64,000 bases of DNA from Siphonodentalium dalli (taxonomy: Eukaryota; Mollusca; Scaphopoda; Gadilida; Siphonodentaliidae). The stretch is from the NCBI GenBank assembly GCA_032622095.1, contig CP136062.1, positions 197,355,887-197,419,886 of the forward strand. The letters run 5' to 3'. Shown here one piece after another: positions 46,815 to 59,999 of the stretch; the first letter of the stretch is position 1; each line of letters begins with the position of its first letter. The notes below the pieces were generated by a model. It was not told the origin of the DNA. It saw only the letters and a program-made list of their open reading frames with translations, and made no database searches. Position numbers and translations under genes: made by a program.

Positions 46815-46925
46815 TAATGAGTCGATAATGAGTCGATAATGGTACTAAACCACTCTCATTTTCAGTTCATTATGGAATCAAAATGAGGCGATTATACGCC
46901 GATTATGAACCTAAATCAAAATCAT
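46815..46925 (+). repeat. Dispersed repeat related to 50.47-50.57 kb
   Basis: Contains AATGAGTCGATAATGG, CATTATGGAAT and AAAATGAGGCGATT-TACGCC, all repeated at 50470-50570 just before the 99-bp array. Confidence 0.65.
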
Positions 46926-47559
46926 ATTATATAAGAAATGAACGGCGGTTTCAATGAAGGGGATCATGCGGAGTTTGCTGAATTTCTATCGCGGTCAAAA
47001 TCCATGACCACGTTGAATTCGCCGTTTATTATATTTATATACTTAAATTCATTATGAACTAGGATTGTCTGTCTTTCCCGCGATCGGCATTTATTCAACT
47101 TTAAATGGAGTTCAGTTCGGAGAGTTCGAATCCTCGCTTTTTCGAAAACCAAACATTGTAAGAATCCCTTGACGGAGAGCGGAAAAACGCAATTTCACAG
47201 TAAAGTATACACATATGACGAAATGTCTTGTTTAGATTGTAATGAATGTAGACGTGTTGATTTCAAGAATGATAATATCTGAAACTAACAATTAAGTTTC
47301 GACTGTGTATAAGAAATTGACAACACGCCATTCTACCATAATGCTATTTTGTGAGGTCGGGGGAATATTTGCAGCGGCAAGGAAATGATCAAACTCTACT
47401 GAGTACGCTATGGGGAAATCTGAAGCGATATTAGGTGTATGTAAATATAAGCCGATAACATGCTGATTGTCGGGAGAACAGGCTGGTCGACATTCGTCGC
47501 TAGCGTTTACATCAACATATTATCGAGCAAATAGGTTCATATTGGACTTACTCTCACTT

Positions 47560-47835
47560 AAGAGTACACAGGTTTTAGAATGGTTTTACACATGTGCTGA
47601 AGGGTACACATGATTCGTGATCGACAATAACGATGTTACTTCAACTGCGTCCTTGACAGTCTGGCGCCCATCAGCAGTTTTTTTTCATTTCATTTTAATT
47701 TTCATTGGAACGCAAAGAATTATTCTCTAAAAGAAATCATGGCAGACACGAACACTAAACGTCATTTAGAACGATATTTCAAAACATGTGTCCCCTTCAG
47801 CACATTTTCAAAACCTGTGTACCCTTCAGCCATAG
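47560..47835. repeat. Degraded relative of the 56.98-kb TIR element
   Basis: Shares GTGCTGAAGGGTACACA, CATTGGAACG and TTCAGCACATTTTCAAA-CCTGTGTACCC segments (each block under 20 bases) with 56982-57262. Confidence 0.5.
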
Positions 47836-48664
47836 TGAATTGCGTTTAAATGGCGCGGCTCACGGTGGAAACGCATTACCACGCTAAATTGCTTGTATTG
47901 AACCAATTGCTCAAACAGTGCCACATTGGAATTGTTTCGTTTTGAAATACGTTCATATTTAAACCATTACGACCTTCAAATAGGTTCAAATTGAGCTTTG
48001 TTGTGTGGACAAACCACATTGATTCGATAATCATGAACCAATGTCAATCCTATTGTCCACCACGGATACCTTCAATTGTGCGCCTCATCTGATTTGAAAT
48101 ACCTGGACTATATACAAACCCAGTTTGTGATTACGAACCCTGGTGTTGCTTTGAACAAATAATATATTTGCAACTAATGTTTCACCCCCTGACAGATTTG
48201 ATACCTCGACTCTTGAGGCATAAGATATACAGAAAATACATGCTATATCAACATATCCTCTCGCGCTATGTTAGAACCTACAATATTTACATAGGTGCAT
48301 AGTGGATTATTTGATTTCTGGTCTCTGGTCTGGACCAGGTTTCGCGTAAACTATAGTCTAGACCAGGCCCAAACCACGGTGATCGCGATGTGTTACCTAA
48401 CTTCGAAGAGATTAAGCTGGGATTATTGGTCCGCACAGGTCCGTATTCTCGTCTTTTTGAAACTCAGGTTTACGTAAACCAAGGTTTGCCTTCTTTTTGC
48501 CATTCAAGCTTGTGTCTGGTCTGTTCATAATTCAGAAATTTTAACATAACTATTTTTATCTTTATGTTAACCAAATATGAATGCCGTGAAGAGGATATAT
48601 TATAATTATATATGAACAGGACACAATTTAATAATTATGTGTTATAGGTAATAGTCTACAACTG

Positions 48665-48690
48665 AGACCTAGTACCCCCCCCCCCCCCCG
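48665..48690. repeat. Poly-C tract
   Basis: About 17 consecutive C; length probably uncertain in the assembly. Confidence 0.8.
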
Positions 48691-49860
48691 GTCTGAGATT
48701 TTGGTATTTATAAACCGAGATCCTATCGTTGTTTGATCGCATACTGCCGTTAGATGGATCAAGTCAGATTTTCGTGCTATTATTTCTACACAGCAGGGTA
48801 TTCTGTCACATGCATGGTGACTATCCCTGGCTAGATGACCAAATGGTAGTCCAGTCTCTCTTTTAATTACATTATTTTCCATTTGCTACATGAGACTCAG
48901 TTATACTACCATAATGTAAAGCAAGTGCGTATATAGGGATGGCGCATAAGGGCAGTGCGTGTTTTTGAGGGGGCATTAATGAAATTCATACCATTTAAAT
49001 CACCAGAAGAATTAAATGAGTTCACGTTGGCATCACAGGAATAACGGAAAGTCAATAACAACAATGAAAACCTGTGAGAACTGATGGAATTGCTTTTGTT
49101 AACGCAATATTTATTCCTCACAAGCGGGGAACCACTCCATCATAAAGTGTTATAAAAGAGCAAATATAGGGTAAATATTTAAACTGGGACCCACTGCTGT
49201 TGATTAATGCTCTATGTTGGTCCAGTTTCTTAAGCCTTGACATTTAAAATTGGTTTATTTGTCTTTAAACGTGGATTTGGGGACAAATACATGGCATTGG
49301 AAATATTAGCGATCGGTACTCAGATACAACCCTTGTATACTGGATTTTGTTTCAACTGACTACCATTTCAGTACAAATATTTGACCGAAATAACAAAAGA
49401 ATCCAATTTTGGTACCAAAACAAGAATCGATGTCACAAAGTCACATATCATATTTTTGTCAGGTTCTTCCAACTAATTTACCAGGAATGTATGCCATTTC
49501 CAGCTGCTAAAAGTTTGACCAAAGTTTGACACGGACTTGACAATTTCAGCCGTTACCGTACAGTCACAATAGTCCCGAACAGGGGAGTGGCGACACGAGA
49601 GAAACACGCAGGAACGTGATTTGAGGGGTTTTGTTGCGGTCGGAGTGTTCAACTTATCATTTCCATTTGCACCCCACTAAATTTACAACTCCCGAGACAA
49701 CCAGTTAGAAATTACGAATATAATGCAATAACCCAGATATGGGGGTTGGAATGTCTTGAACTGAATGTAATTTCAGTGTAATATTTTGACTTAAAATTGA
49801 ACAATATATAGTTGGTTCTTGATCTGAACACACACTATTTTACACTATACATTGATTGAA

Positions 49861-50230
49861 GGGACCGCGATGGTCCCGTCGGTAGAACGCTCACAGCATT
49901 AGGCCGCCATATGTGGTCTATCGCTGATGAAGCTGGTTCGAATACCTACAAGCGGATTCTCGATCCACACTAAGGGAGGATAATATGATTCGTGTATCTG
50001 GGCAAGTTTGTCGGCTGCTTTCCGGGATATGTGGTTTCTACACACAGCGGAGTGATTTGTCGGTGAAATGTACTCTCTGCGTTGACTTTCCTCCACCCGA
50101 AAACAGACGTCGTGACATCCCCATAGAGTGTGATAAATCCGCACAACCCTTGCCCCGTGATCCATGTCTAACTGTGACGGCATACAGGTACCGCTATACA
50201 ATACGGGGATAAGCCGCTTTCGCGTGCTCA
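49861..50230 (+). repeat. tRNA-derived SINE, copy 2
   Basis: Starts with a tRNA-like head with an A-box match (TGGTCCCGTCGGTAGAAC near 49871) and a B-box match (GGTTCGAATAC, 49934-49944), both expected of an RNA polymerase III promoter. The tRNA-unrelated body (ATGATTCGTGTATCTGGGCA, TTCTACACACAGCGGAGTG) recurs at 36570-36785. No LINE-type tail was identified. The 153-codon minus-strand frame over it is a by-product. Confidence 0.75.
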
Positions 50231-50469
50231 GGTCTGGCGACACCAACACATCAATCTCGATGTAGCGCTTAGCACGCTTTTGTTCGTAGATTGTCGTTGA
50301 TTGAACAATAATCCGCCGGTCCCAGGTGTTTTCGCGAGACCAAGTTCTGACTTGAAACACCGTGATTATTTTGGTGGTCTAGACCAGAGGCCAGAATTCA
50401 GCCGATATAGTGAAAATACATGTACGTCTGTTTTATGGCGCGGGCCGCAGTGAAAACACATTTTAAAGA

Positions 50470-50570
50470 GAATAAGTCATAATGAGTCGATAATGGCACT
50501 AAAATCATTTTCATTTCGTTATGGAATGAAAATGAGGCGATTCTACGCCGATAATGAACCAAAAACAAAT
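50470..50570 (+). repeat. Dispersed repeat related to 46.8 kb
   Basis: Direct, diverged copy of 46815-46925, ending in TACGCCGATAATGAACC. Confidence 0.65.
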
Positions 50571-50614
50571 CCAATTATACAGCCTGTTCTCGTGAACATA
50601 AACACACAACGGGC

Positions 50615-51230
50615 GTATTTTAATGAGCGAAATACGCTCATATTGTCATTATGTAACTTCAAAATAGGCTCATATTGTCATTATTTAACTTCAAAATACG
50701 CTCATATTGTCATTATTTAACTTCAAAATACGCTCTATATGAACGTAAAACGTGTGTTTAAAAACAATTCAATGATGGACTATTACGATACGAAATACGC
50801 TCATATTGTCATTATTTAACTTCAAAATACGCTCTATATGAACGTAAAACGCGTGTTTAAAAACAATTCAATGATGGACTATTACGATACGAAATACGCT
50901 CATATTGTCATTATTGAACCTCAATATACCCTGTATATGAACGTAAAACGCGTGTTTAAAAACAATTCAATGATGGACTATTTATTACGATACGAAATAC
51001 GCTCATATTGGCATTATTGAACCTCAATATACCCTGTATATGAACGTAAAACGCGTGTTTAAAAACAATTCAATGATGGACTATTACGATACGAAATAGG
51101 CTCGTATTGGCATTATTGAACCTCAATATACCCTGTATATGGACGTAAAACGCGTGTTTCAAACAGTTCGATATAGATCTATTTCCATACGAAATATGCC
51201 CATATTGGCGTTATTTAATCTACAGTTTTT
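50615..51230 (+). repeat. 99-bp tandem array
   Basis: Successive ATGATGGACTATT landmarks at 50772, 50871, 50970 and 51073 give periods of 99, 99 and 103 bp. Units contain AATACGCTCATATTG, GTAAAACGCGTG and ACAATTCAATGATGG. The left edge is a 32-bp subrepeat (AATACGCTCATATTGTCATT) repeated about three times; the right edge decays. Confidence 0.85.
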
Positions 51231-51841
51231 TCAGCGACACAGCTTACCAGATGCACATTCATTATACTGTGTTTTCATTGCGCCACTGAACGGAATAACG
51301 GGAACACAATTTGGATTATACGCTCTTTATATGAATTTGTGTTACGGTGCCCATATCGGTTGAGGACAATGGGGGATGCCAAACAACTAATCACCTCAAA
51401 AAAGTTAATTCACCCAGATATAACACCATGCACTCCTATGTTATTCACCCGATCGTATCTAAATTCTGAACGAATTGAGAACTTGGTAACTATAGCACAT
51501 TGTGATAGTTAAGTTTTTTCTGACCTTCTTCTGAATGTCGCTTGATTGGGTAATTTACAATTTTCAATAATCACACTTTCAACTTTGAAACTCAGCAGCA
51601 TCGAATTTTGATGGGTTAACTGCGTAATCTTTATTCGTTAAGTGTCACCGACCTTAACCGACTAATAAACCTTAAGTTAAATAATATTGAATAATATGCT
51701 GTTTTGTCGTTGTTGTGAAGATAATGATGATAATGATACTCACGATGGTGACGACGATAATGTGATGGCAACGAAGAATGTGAGACTGATGACGCGGTTA
51801 CGGTGATGATGTCTCGACGACGAGGACAACGATAACGACTA

Positions 51842-51871
51842 CCATGATGATGATGATGATGATGATGATGG
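51842..51871. repeat. (GAT)n microsatellite
   Basis: About nine GAT units in a broader GAT/GAC-rich stretch from about 51717. Confidence 0.9.
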
Positions 51872-52956
51872 GAAATTCGTGTATATATTGTACATAGACT
51901 GCAACATTCTCAATCTGTTGTATATATGTTCTACTTATATCTCAATATCTTTTGATCAGAGAATAAACGTATTCATTCACCTAACAACTTCATGAGATTG
52001 TCTCAAACTTGATCAGTTGTCATTAAATAAAATAATAAACAACATAAAACAACATAAATATTATTCAACCACGTGTTCAGTAATCTGGCAGATATACTCA
52101 TTACTGATTCCTCTTTTCAGGCCTTATGTAGTTTTATGCTGAATTTTTCTTTAAAATATACATACTGCAAATGGCTGCAAAAAACTAAAATATGCAATGA
52201 AAAATGTTTTATTTATTTTCTCGCAGACAGCCGTAATTTCAGATACTAGACTGACCGCATACCCTAGTTAGAACCATAGGCTAGATAATGCAGACTGTGT
52301 TTTGAACATATTTCCTTCAAACTGTCTATCGACCTACATGTTAAACCACTGTTTTCATAATGGAACAAATGTCTCATAGTGTGAGGGTAAAGAGTTGTTG
52401 TTATGGTACTATAGCATATATTGGTTATAAGGGATAATTATCTTTTTCTTCAAATTGATAGTTTGAAATTGTTTGGGTTTTTTTGAAAATGAACGAATTT
52501 TTCCTAACACGTCAATACTCGATGATATTGAGCGTCAAAGTTGAAATTGTGAATATTTAAAATGGCAAATTTTTCAATCAACGGACAATCTGAAGGTTAA
52601 AACAACATCGGGCTAATTAACTACCAGTATACGCTGTATTTACCACATGTATTTGACACAATAGACCCTATAACCCAAAGACATATATATAAGACAATGT
52701 AACTATCATATGACCCAAAATTCCCACTATCTGTCGTTATCAAGCCGTGGCTAATATATTTATGTTATGTTATTCACACCGTTTTGCTCAAGAATGGATA
52801 TGGTATGGTTCAGTTGACACATCACCCGATTCAATTGGTTGATTGTATCAAAAGTTACAGTCATCGGAACAGAAACATTCTGGCCACAATATTTACTGCG
52901 CACATGGACTAAAAGAATTTTATGAGGGGACATCCATTTTTCGTCGGTGACATTCA

Positions 52957-53142
52957 TCAATACTTACATTTCAGGTAAATTTTGATTCATTTGAACCCAC
53001 TATTATAAGATGTTACCTATGACTCCATCAAATTTGGGGAAAATTGGGTTAGCAAAGTCCTTAAATAGCTTTCAAGAAACTTTGAAGCGTAATTTGTCCC
53101 AAGGTCGCCAAAATGGAAGTGGAAGACACATTACGTTTCTCA
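52957..53142 (+). repeat. Exact 186-bp direct duplication, copy 1
   Basis: Identical by eye to 54122-54307 at an offset of 1165 bp. An open frame (LGKIGLAKSLNSFQETLKRN) runs through the repeat. Origin unknown. Confidence 0.9.
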
Positions 53143-54121
53143 CTTTCGTGAAAGTTATTGAACTGCTCATCTCATCTCATCTCGGTTATGGGTGTAAGAG
53201 TAGATTTTTTTGAGTTGAAATGAATAGAAATTTACTAGAAATTGATCCAATATAAGTCTTGACGAATGTCACGGACAAAACTGGCTATACTCTTGGTCTG
53301 ATCGTATTTTGTTTTCAAACATATATATGCAATTAAAACCACATGGGACACTTAGTGAAGTTATTATATGGTTATATTGCATATGGGACCGTAAGGTATG
53401 AATGTATGCTCCCGATGATTGTCGAAGGTACCTGTCTAAAGTGAACCCAGTAAATGTCCGATCAGAAATTTGGCCAGAATTGTTCTGTTCTGATGCCTAT
53501 AACGTTTGAAACAATCGACTGGTCGAGAGTCGGGTGATATCCCAAAATGAACTATAGTCCTTCTGGGACAAAACGTGTGTGGTGGGAACTTGGGTCATCT
53601 GATAGATAGTTACCTTGTCGTATATATGTCTTTGGGGTGGTGCATGGGGTTGTCTATTGTTCCATATACCATTATATATGTGGTACATACTACGTTCTCA
53701 ATTCGTTTGGGTTAAAAAAAACAAACAGCCACGTGCACGACATGGAACAGAGCGTTCCGTGTTAGTATATTCCTGATATGGTAAAAATAAAGAACGTTTA
53801 TTTCACTTATGTGCGAAAAATTGAAAACCGCTGGGAAATGGTTGTTTGAGACCGGTATATCAATATTTCGTGAATTGTTCAACATATCTTGTAGAAAATT
53901 AACGCGCATGAGATCCGTATACCCATGAAGCTGTATTATTGTGTTCTATATATAGTTCACGTTGCCTGAGAATAGTATCAGAGCACGCGCTTAACGTAAC
54001 GTAAAGTGGCGCTCTCTTAAATGAAAGGCGCAATAAAAACGATTTTCCTATTGGTCAGATTATCTATCTTAACCAATCAGATTTGACGTTGCATAGACAT
54101 GGTTGTTGCTAAGCCTTGTAG

Positions 54122-54307
54122 TCAATACTTACATTTCAGGTAAATTTTGATTCATTTGAACCCACTATTATAAGATGTTACCTATGACTCCATCAAATTT
54201 GGGGAAAATTGGGTTAGCAAAGTCCTTAAATAGCTTTCAAGAAACTTTGAAGCGTAATTTGTCCCAAGGTCGCCAAAATGGAAGTGGAAGACACATTACG
54301 TTTCTCA
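54122..54307 (+). repeat. Exact 186-bp direct duplication, copy 2
   Basis: Second identical copy. Homology stops where the inverted-repeat element at 54306-55151 begins. Confidence 0.9.
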
Positions 54308-55151
54308 TATATGAGTAAAATTGTGAGGATTCTCTAGGATATTCTAGGATTCCAAGAGCACCAGGATTCCACTTAACCAAGTGGTGCCACGAAAAATCAA
54401 CGTGGGAAATTCTAAGAAGACAATGACAAAAAGTTGGCGGACGATACAGAACTCACCACCTCGGCGTTAGTATTTCCACACATTACCTATTATCACACAA
54501 CAAAAGGATGAGATGAAAACTATATACATAGAAGGTGAGTGATCTAACTAAAAAATTGTACTTCATATATTGTTCCGGACCGAAAAATGTCACCAAAACA
54601 CTTCTTTTACTGTGATTTGAGACTTCCGTTGTTTGAGTCTGACTTGGTCAAGTTTGTGTTTGAAACTGACAGTTTCAAACTCTGAATCTTTGTTATTGCC
54701 GTTCATGTTTCAATGAATGATTAACTGAAAGTTAACTTGGCAAGATAACTAGATCATAGGTGCCATCAACTGAATGAATTTAATCGCAAAAATGCGTCTA
54801 ATTTATCAATTCTCAACAGTCTCTGTTCCAACTCCAAAGCTTAACAACAGTTGTCATTAGCGAAGACCGGAAAAATAATCTAAACACATTTCCGGTTATT
54901 CCAACAAGGTGAAGGACAAGTGGATCGGCTCTATACGGACCCTTCAACCGGAAGTGGATGAATCGTGAATCAACAGGCTGCGCAAAATGCAGAAAGTTGC
55001 ATATTGAATGCATCGTCCGCCAACTTTTTGTCATTGTCTTCTTAAAATTTCCCACGTTGATTTTTCGTGGCACCACTTGGTTAAGTGGAATCCTGGTGCT
55101 CTTGGAATCCTAGAATATCCTAGAGAATCCTCACAATTTTACTCATATATG
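54306..55151. mobile_element. TIR element with 140-bp arms
   Basis: Arms 54306-54445 and 55012-55151 start CATATATGAGTAAAATTG and include CCAAGTGGTGCCACGAAAAA; they differ at few positions. The roughly 565-bp middle has no recognised coding sequence. Non-autonomous DNA transposon, class unresolved. Confidence 0.75.
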
Positions 55152-56756
55152 ATTGATATGTATAAAGCTGTCCATGATTAGTTTCAGCAGGCTAACTAAT
55201 AGTGAATTATTAAATAAATGGAGAAAAACCAATTTGTGGTTAGTAAAGAGTGATTAGCTAGGTATCAGTGACAATGGGCTCAGCCTGGATTGATGCCAAA
55301 AACCGAGTCCTCAACATATGAATATCATGCAGGTATTCCCTACTGTAGAGTTCCATGATATTTATGTCTTCTTCTGCAAGCTTGGCGACCTCAACAATTC
55401 TAGAGTGGGACGAGTCCAAGGTGAGCTGAGTGAAGAGTTTTGGATTAGTTCTGGATTAGTTATGAGTAGAGGAGTCATCTGTACCACATCTAACTTGACC
55501 TTTGCGGCGACCTTTGTGATTTGACTCTTTGGAGCGGTACGTTTAAATATATTTTCTGCTGGCAGTTTTTTAATTGTATAACAGATAAATGACTAACAAT
55601 CTTCATATAACTACCACAGATAGTATCCGTATTAACTTCTCATCGATTCTGCTTAATTATTGGAACGTATAGTATACGCTATAATATTAATAGGCATGAT
55701 ATTTTGATAAATGATAATTTATAAATTATCATTGTCGACTTCTGAATTTGTCAGCATTGACATGACATTGATGTCAATGATGATTGATTGACTCAATGTC
55801 ATGTTATTTAATTAATGATCTTTTGGTGTAAATATTATTATATTAGTGGCTTATCAATTCATACAAGATGTGTAAGATAGTAAATTGGCAATTTTAACAT
55901 AATAATATAAATAAATAAATAAATAATAATACTGAAATAGGTGACAGCCATGATTATCATTCATTGACAATAATGTCATTATGATTATGCCAATTTATGG
56001 CATAAAAGCCAAAAAGGTTAAATGATTATAGATAATAATATAGCGTATGGTCCCTCTCACTATCACTCAGTCACTGAGTGAGTCCCAGACCCTCTGTGGG
56101 ACTGTCTGACTGACTCTCAATTAATTTACAGATGGTAGATAAAATAAATACATGTTTTTTAATGTAATTTTGCACATATTTGGGTCATTACTATAGTCAT
56201 ATACTATAGCATACATGTGGTGTCACTGCATGAGGTATGGCTTACCTCATATGGTTTACTTATTGACTTAAATCAGGGGGGCCCTATTTTCATATTATCA
56301 GCATCCCTGTCCCAAAAATTTGGTGTCTCATTCCTGGAGCTTTGGTGTCTCAGTCTCGAGCTCTAGTTTATTAAATCAGCATCTAGCTCTTGCACAAATC
56401 TATAGTATTTCCATGGTCATATAGTGTGAATGTGGTGTCACCGAGGCGAGGGCTTGCTTCCCTCATATGGTGTGCCTGTATACTCGAAAATTGAAGATAA
56501 TCAAAGTCTCCCCGACTAATACAGAAAGTAATGCTATTGCGAGTAGCCCCAACTAAATATATACCGAAGATAATATAATGCTACGGTATCACGAATTTGA
56601 TACTATTGCGAGTCAGCCATTTTGATAGAGAAGTTGGGCTAGCTCCCTACCCATCCAAATCAAAGAAAACAAGAGGTGATATGTCAATAGGAGTTAAGGT
56701 TAAGTTATGGATAAACCTATTTATTCACCAGGGGTGTTTTGTTACATATAACCATG

Positions 56757-56900
56757 AATTGCGCTTAAGCGCAATTAATTGCGCTTTAAAAGGGCAATTA
56801 ATTGCGCTTTAAAAGCGCAATTGATTGCGCTTTTAAAAGCACAAATAATTACGCTTAAGTGCAATGATTGAGCTTAAGCGTAATCGTTTGAGCGCAATTG
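56757..56900. repeat. GCGCTTAAGCGC palindrome array, left
   Basis: Six to seven variants of a roughly 20-bp self-complementary unit based on AATTGCGCTTAAGCGCAATT at the inner end of the left arm. Confidence 0.85.
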
Positions 56901-56981
56901 ATTATTAAATGTGAATTTGGCCTCCCATATAGTGTTAGATAAGTTAGATAGAGTATACTAGTAGTAGTAAGTACTAGTAAG

Positions 56982-57262
56982 GCTGAAGGGGTCACTCTCA
57001 CCAAAAACAGTGCTGAAGGGTACACAGGATTTTCAAAATGTGCTGAAGTTTTCGTATCTGCCATAATTTCTGTTAGAGAATAATTGTTTACGTTCCAATG
57101 AATATTAAAATGTACTGAAAACAAACTGCTAATGGGCGACAGACTTTCATAAACACATTTTAAGTAATGGTGTTCGTGCCGATAAGCCCTGTGTACCCTT
57201 CAGCACATTTTCAAACCCTGTGTAACCTTCAGCACTTTTTTGGTGAGAGTGACCCCTTCAGC
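56982..57262. mobile_element. 281-bp TIR element
   Basis: Ends GCTGAAGGGGTCACTCTCAC and its inverse, with further inverted similarity inward (CAGTGCTGAAGGGTACACAG). Related sequence at 47560-47835. Non-coding. Confidence 0.75.
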
Positions 57263-57589
57263 AGTAATCAGCACTAGTAAGGCCAAATCAATGGTCAGAC
57301 ATTATCATCTTAATTTTTATTATGGTCTCTCTCTGTGATTCAAATTTGTCAATTTAGTGCCTTATAAATTCATACCAGATTTTGATATAAGGCCAACAAA
57401 AATAATACCTGTGTTTAGGGTTACATGGTCTAAATTATAAGGGTAGGTACTTTTTTTTTAATTCTGAATTCCATTCGGTCATTGACAATTCAATCTAGAA
57501 AGTTTCACAATTCAGATTAATTGAAAGGTTCAATACTAACTAATAAATATTCATACCAAATATAAAAGACCTGATATCAGAAGTTTTGT

Positions 57590-57709
57590 AAATAGTGGCC
57601 GGAGGCTATGTCCAAATTTTTAAATATGTAAATAGTGGCCGGAGGCTGTGTCCAAATTTTTAAATATGTAAATAGTGGCCAGTGGCTCTGTCCAAATTTT
57701 TAAATATGT
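57590..57709 (+). repeat. 40-bp tandem repeat, three units
   Basis: Units start AAATAGTGGCCGGAGGCT at 57590, 57630 and 57670 and differ at a few positions. Confidence 0.9.
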
Positions 57710-58384
57710 AACAGTTCAACAGTGTGCCTCTTTCCAGAATTTTGTGATTGTGCCTTACATTTTTCATTTAAAATGATCTGTGCACTTTACTCTTGTCGCA
57801 CCAAGTCCCAATTTGCTATGTCGTTAGACTTTCTTATTATTGCTACAAATTTTGTATCGTATTGGAGCGTCAATACTGATTTAGACTCATGTCAGATGAT
57901 AATGCATTCAAATGTATTCATTTCTCAAATATTCAAAACCAATATACATTGGGTTATAAAGTGAATTATGAATAGAGCCTGGTTGAAATGCTACTGTGTG
58001 GCGAGTCACACTCGTCATCGAGCTACTTTCGTATTGGTGCCATATATGTGTGGTGTTATTAATGATTTGTATTGTGCAGAGGTAAAATATGCTCGTAAAC
58101 CTCCACAGTAAAACATTTTACACCAGGCTCTACTAGTATTCATAGTCAAACGTAAATGACTCGATGTTGATACATAAAAATTTGCAAACTTCAGCACTGG
58201 CTTTTTCTCAAATCGCTCAGATTAGCAAAACACTGCGAAAATTTAAACTTTAAAAAATGAAAGTGTCAATGACACTGTAGCTCAACTTGGAAAGGGAATA
58301 ATATAATGTATTACATTCAATGGATCGATTAGGAATGTGGAAAGTTGAATGTCTAATACTAGTTTATCGACATGAAGATATATA

Positions 58385-58960
58385 TAAAATCTAAGATGGT
58401 TGCTGGCGGCTATGTTTTCCAATAAAATTCAAAAGCATTTGATAGCTTTAGTCATGCAAATAGTAAAATGCAAGATGGCTGCCAGCAACCATGTTTTTTG
58501 GCCAAATAACCCAAAATGACTCGTTCCCATCTACATGTCAATTTCAACAGCAATGACAAATTTTATGATGATCAGACTAAAGGTACGACCTGTAGCCCAT
58601 GCTAAAGATTTAGTCATACAAAGAGTAAAATCGAAGATGGCTGCCATGTTTTTTGGGCCGAATGACCCCAAAATGACTCGTTCCCATCTACATGTCAATA
58701 TTAACACCCATGACAAATTTCATGACGATCAGACAAACAATACGGCCCGTAGCCCGTGCTAATGGATTTAATTTTGAAATCCAAGATGGCCGCTGGCGGC
58801 CATGTTTTTTTTCCGAATGACCCCAAAATTAAGCATTCTGGTCTAAATGTTGATGTCAACAGCTATGACAAATTTCATAATGATCCGACCAAAGGTACGA
58901 CCTGTAGCCTGTATTGTTGATGCCTTATGTACACACGCACACACGGACGACAAAGCCATG
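58385..58960 (+). repeat. Tandem AAGATGGC-module repeat
   Basis: Four diverged modules of about 110-150 bp share AAGATGGCTGCC-like starts, GACTCGTTCCCATCTACATG, ATGACAAATTTCAT and GGTACGACCTGTAGCC blocks. Ends in CACACGCACACACGGACGAC. The open frames inside it are repeat-derived. Confidence 0.75.
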
Positions 58961-59264
58961 GCAATAGCTCAAACTTTACAAAGTAAAGTTGAGCTGAAAA
59001 TGGTACATTTGTGTGACAGCATCAGCATCAGCACCAGAATCATCGCAATTCAGCAGGGCCCATCAACATCATAGCAGCCTAGATTCTGAATCACATCAAA
59101 ATGATTTGCAGGCCCTATTTGAAACAACTGGACACATTAAAGTGATGTGAAACACCCCGGTATGTCATCAAACAGAAATGGAGAATAATCTTGTTCAAAG
59201 TAGTATTTTTAGAAATATTATATTCAAATAGACAGCACACATGGTCATTCTTAATATTAATTAA

Positions 59265-59385
59265 ATGCAGTGACCATCGATGGCGAAATAGTTTTCGTTA
59301 GTTTATCGTCGATAGATGCGTCCCGAATCGAGTAATAAATATTTACAATTGAGTGTTGTTCAGACGATTGTATATATGGAGTGAT
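59265..59385 (-). repeat. Dispersed repeat D, copy 3 (reverse)
   Basis: Reverse complement of the CTCAATTGTAAATATTTA ... CGATTCGGGACGC ... TTTCGCCATCGA core of repeat D. Confidence 0.7.
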
Positions 59386-59712
59386 ACGGTCGATGCTAAA
59401 AATTCTGGCATTACCATTCATTCAGGGAGAATACATAGATGTCAGTCTGGATAATTGATTTCGCCCAGACAATATACACCTGTAACCATGTATATGCGCA
59501 CTATGCACTTATATGCACACTACTAGTATACTTTAAATTTTAAAATGACTTTACATTCCTATCTGTGACTCACAAATGATTTACCTTGATTTTTCGAGCG
59601 ATTATAAACAATAATTTCACTCTTGTATTTATATTCACAATCAAAATTTATGCGTCATGGGTATAATGGCAGTGATATTAGGATTTCTGGTAAATAGATG
59701 TTTATGATGGTA

Positions 59713-59865
59713 TAGTACAGAATAATCACTTGATTGAACTGGTGACGTGAAAAAAACTAATCGAGGCAGAGGCTATTTTGCGTTTGTACAACATCCCTGC
59801 CTCTCATGAATTATTTCATGTCACATTGTCACCAGTTCAATCAAGTGAGTACTCTATATATTACT
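59713..59865. mobile_element. Hairpin MITE N, copy 2
   Basis: Arms AATCACTTGATTGAACTGGT and its inverse around about 80 bases; outer CAGAATAATCA and ACTCTATATATTAC flanks shared with 37697-37825. Confidence 0.7.
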
Positions 59866-59929
59866 GGTATCCACACATTAAACCATTTATCAGGGCCATG
59901 CCTACCTACCAGTATGTGTTGGAAAATAT

Positions 59930-59990
59930 TGGAAAATAATGGAAGCTGAGAACCTGGTGTGAATTGAACTGTGGTGGGGTCTCAAGCCAA
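59930..59990 (-). repeat. Dispersed repeat K fragment, copy 2
   Basis: Reverse complement of 2240-2305. Confidence 0.6.
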
Positions 59991-59999
59991 ACTCTCAGG

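Noticed and set aside
49863-49945. Functional tRNA gene
   Set aside because: A and B boxes are present but no acceptor-stem pairing or clear anticodon arm was seen, and it continues into a SINE body shared with 36.6 kb.
49899-50360. 153-codon minus-strand frame
   Set aside because: Lies antisense over the SINE; no domain recognised.
52957-54307. LTR retrotransposon with 186-bp LTRs
   Set aside because: The repeats lack TG/CA ends, no primer-binding site or polyprotein lies between them, and no target duplication was seen.
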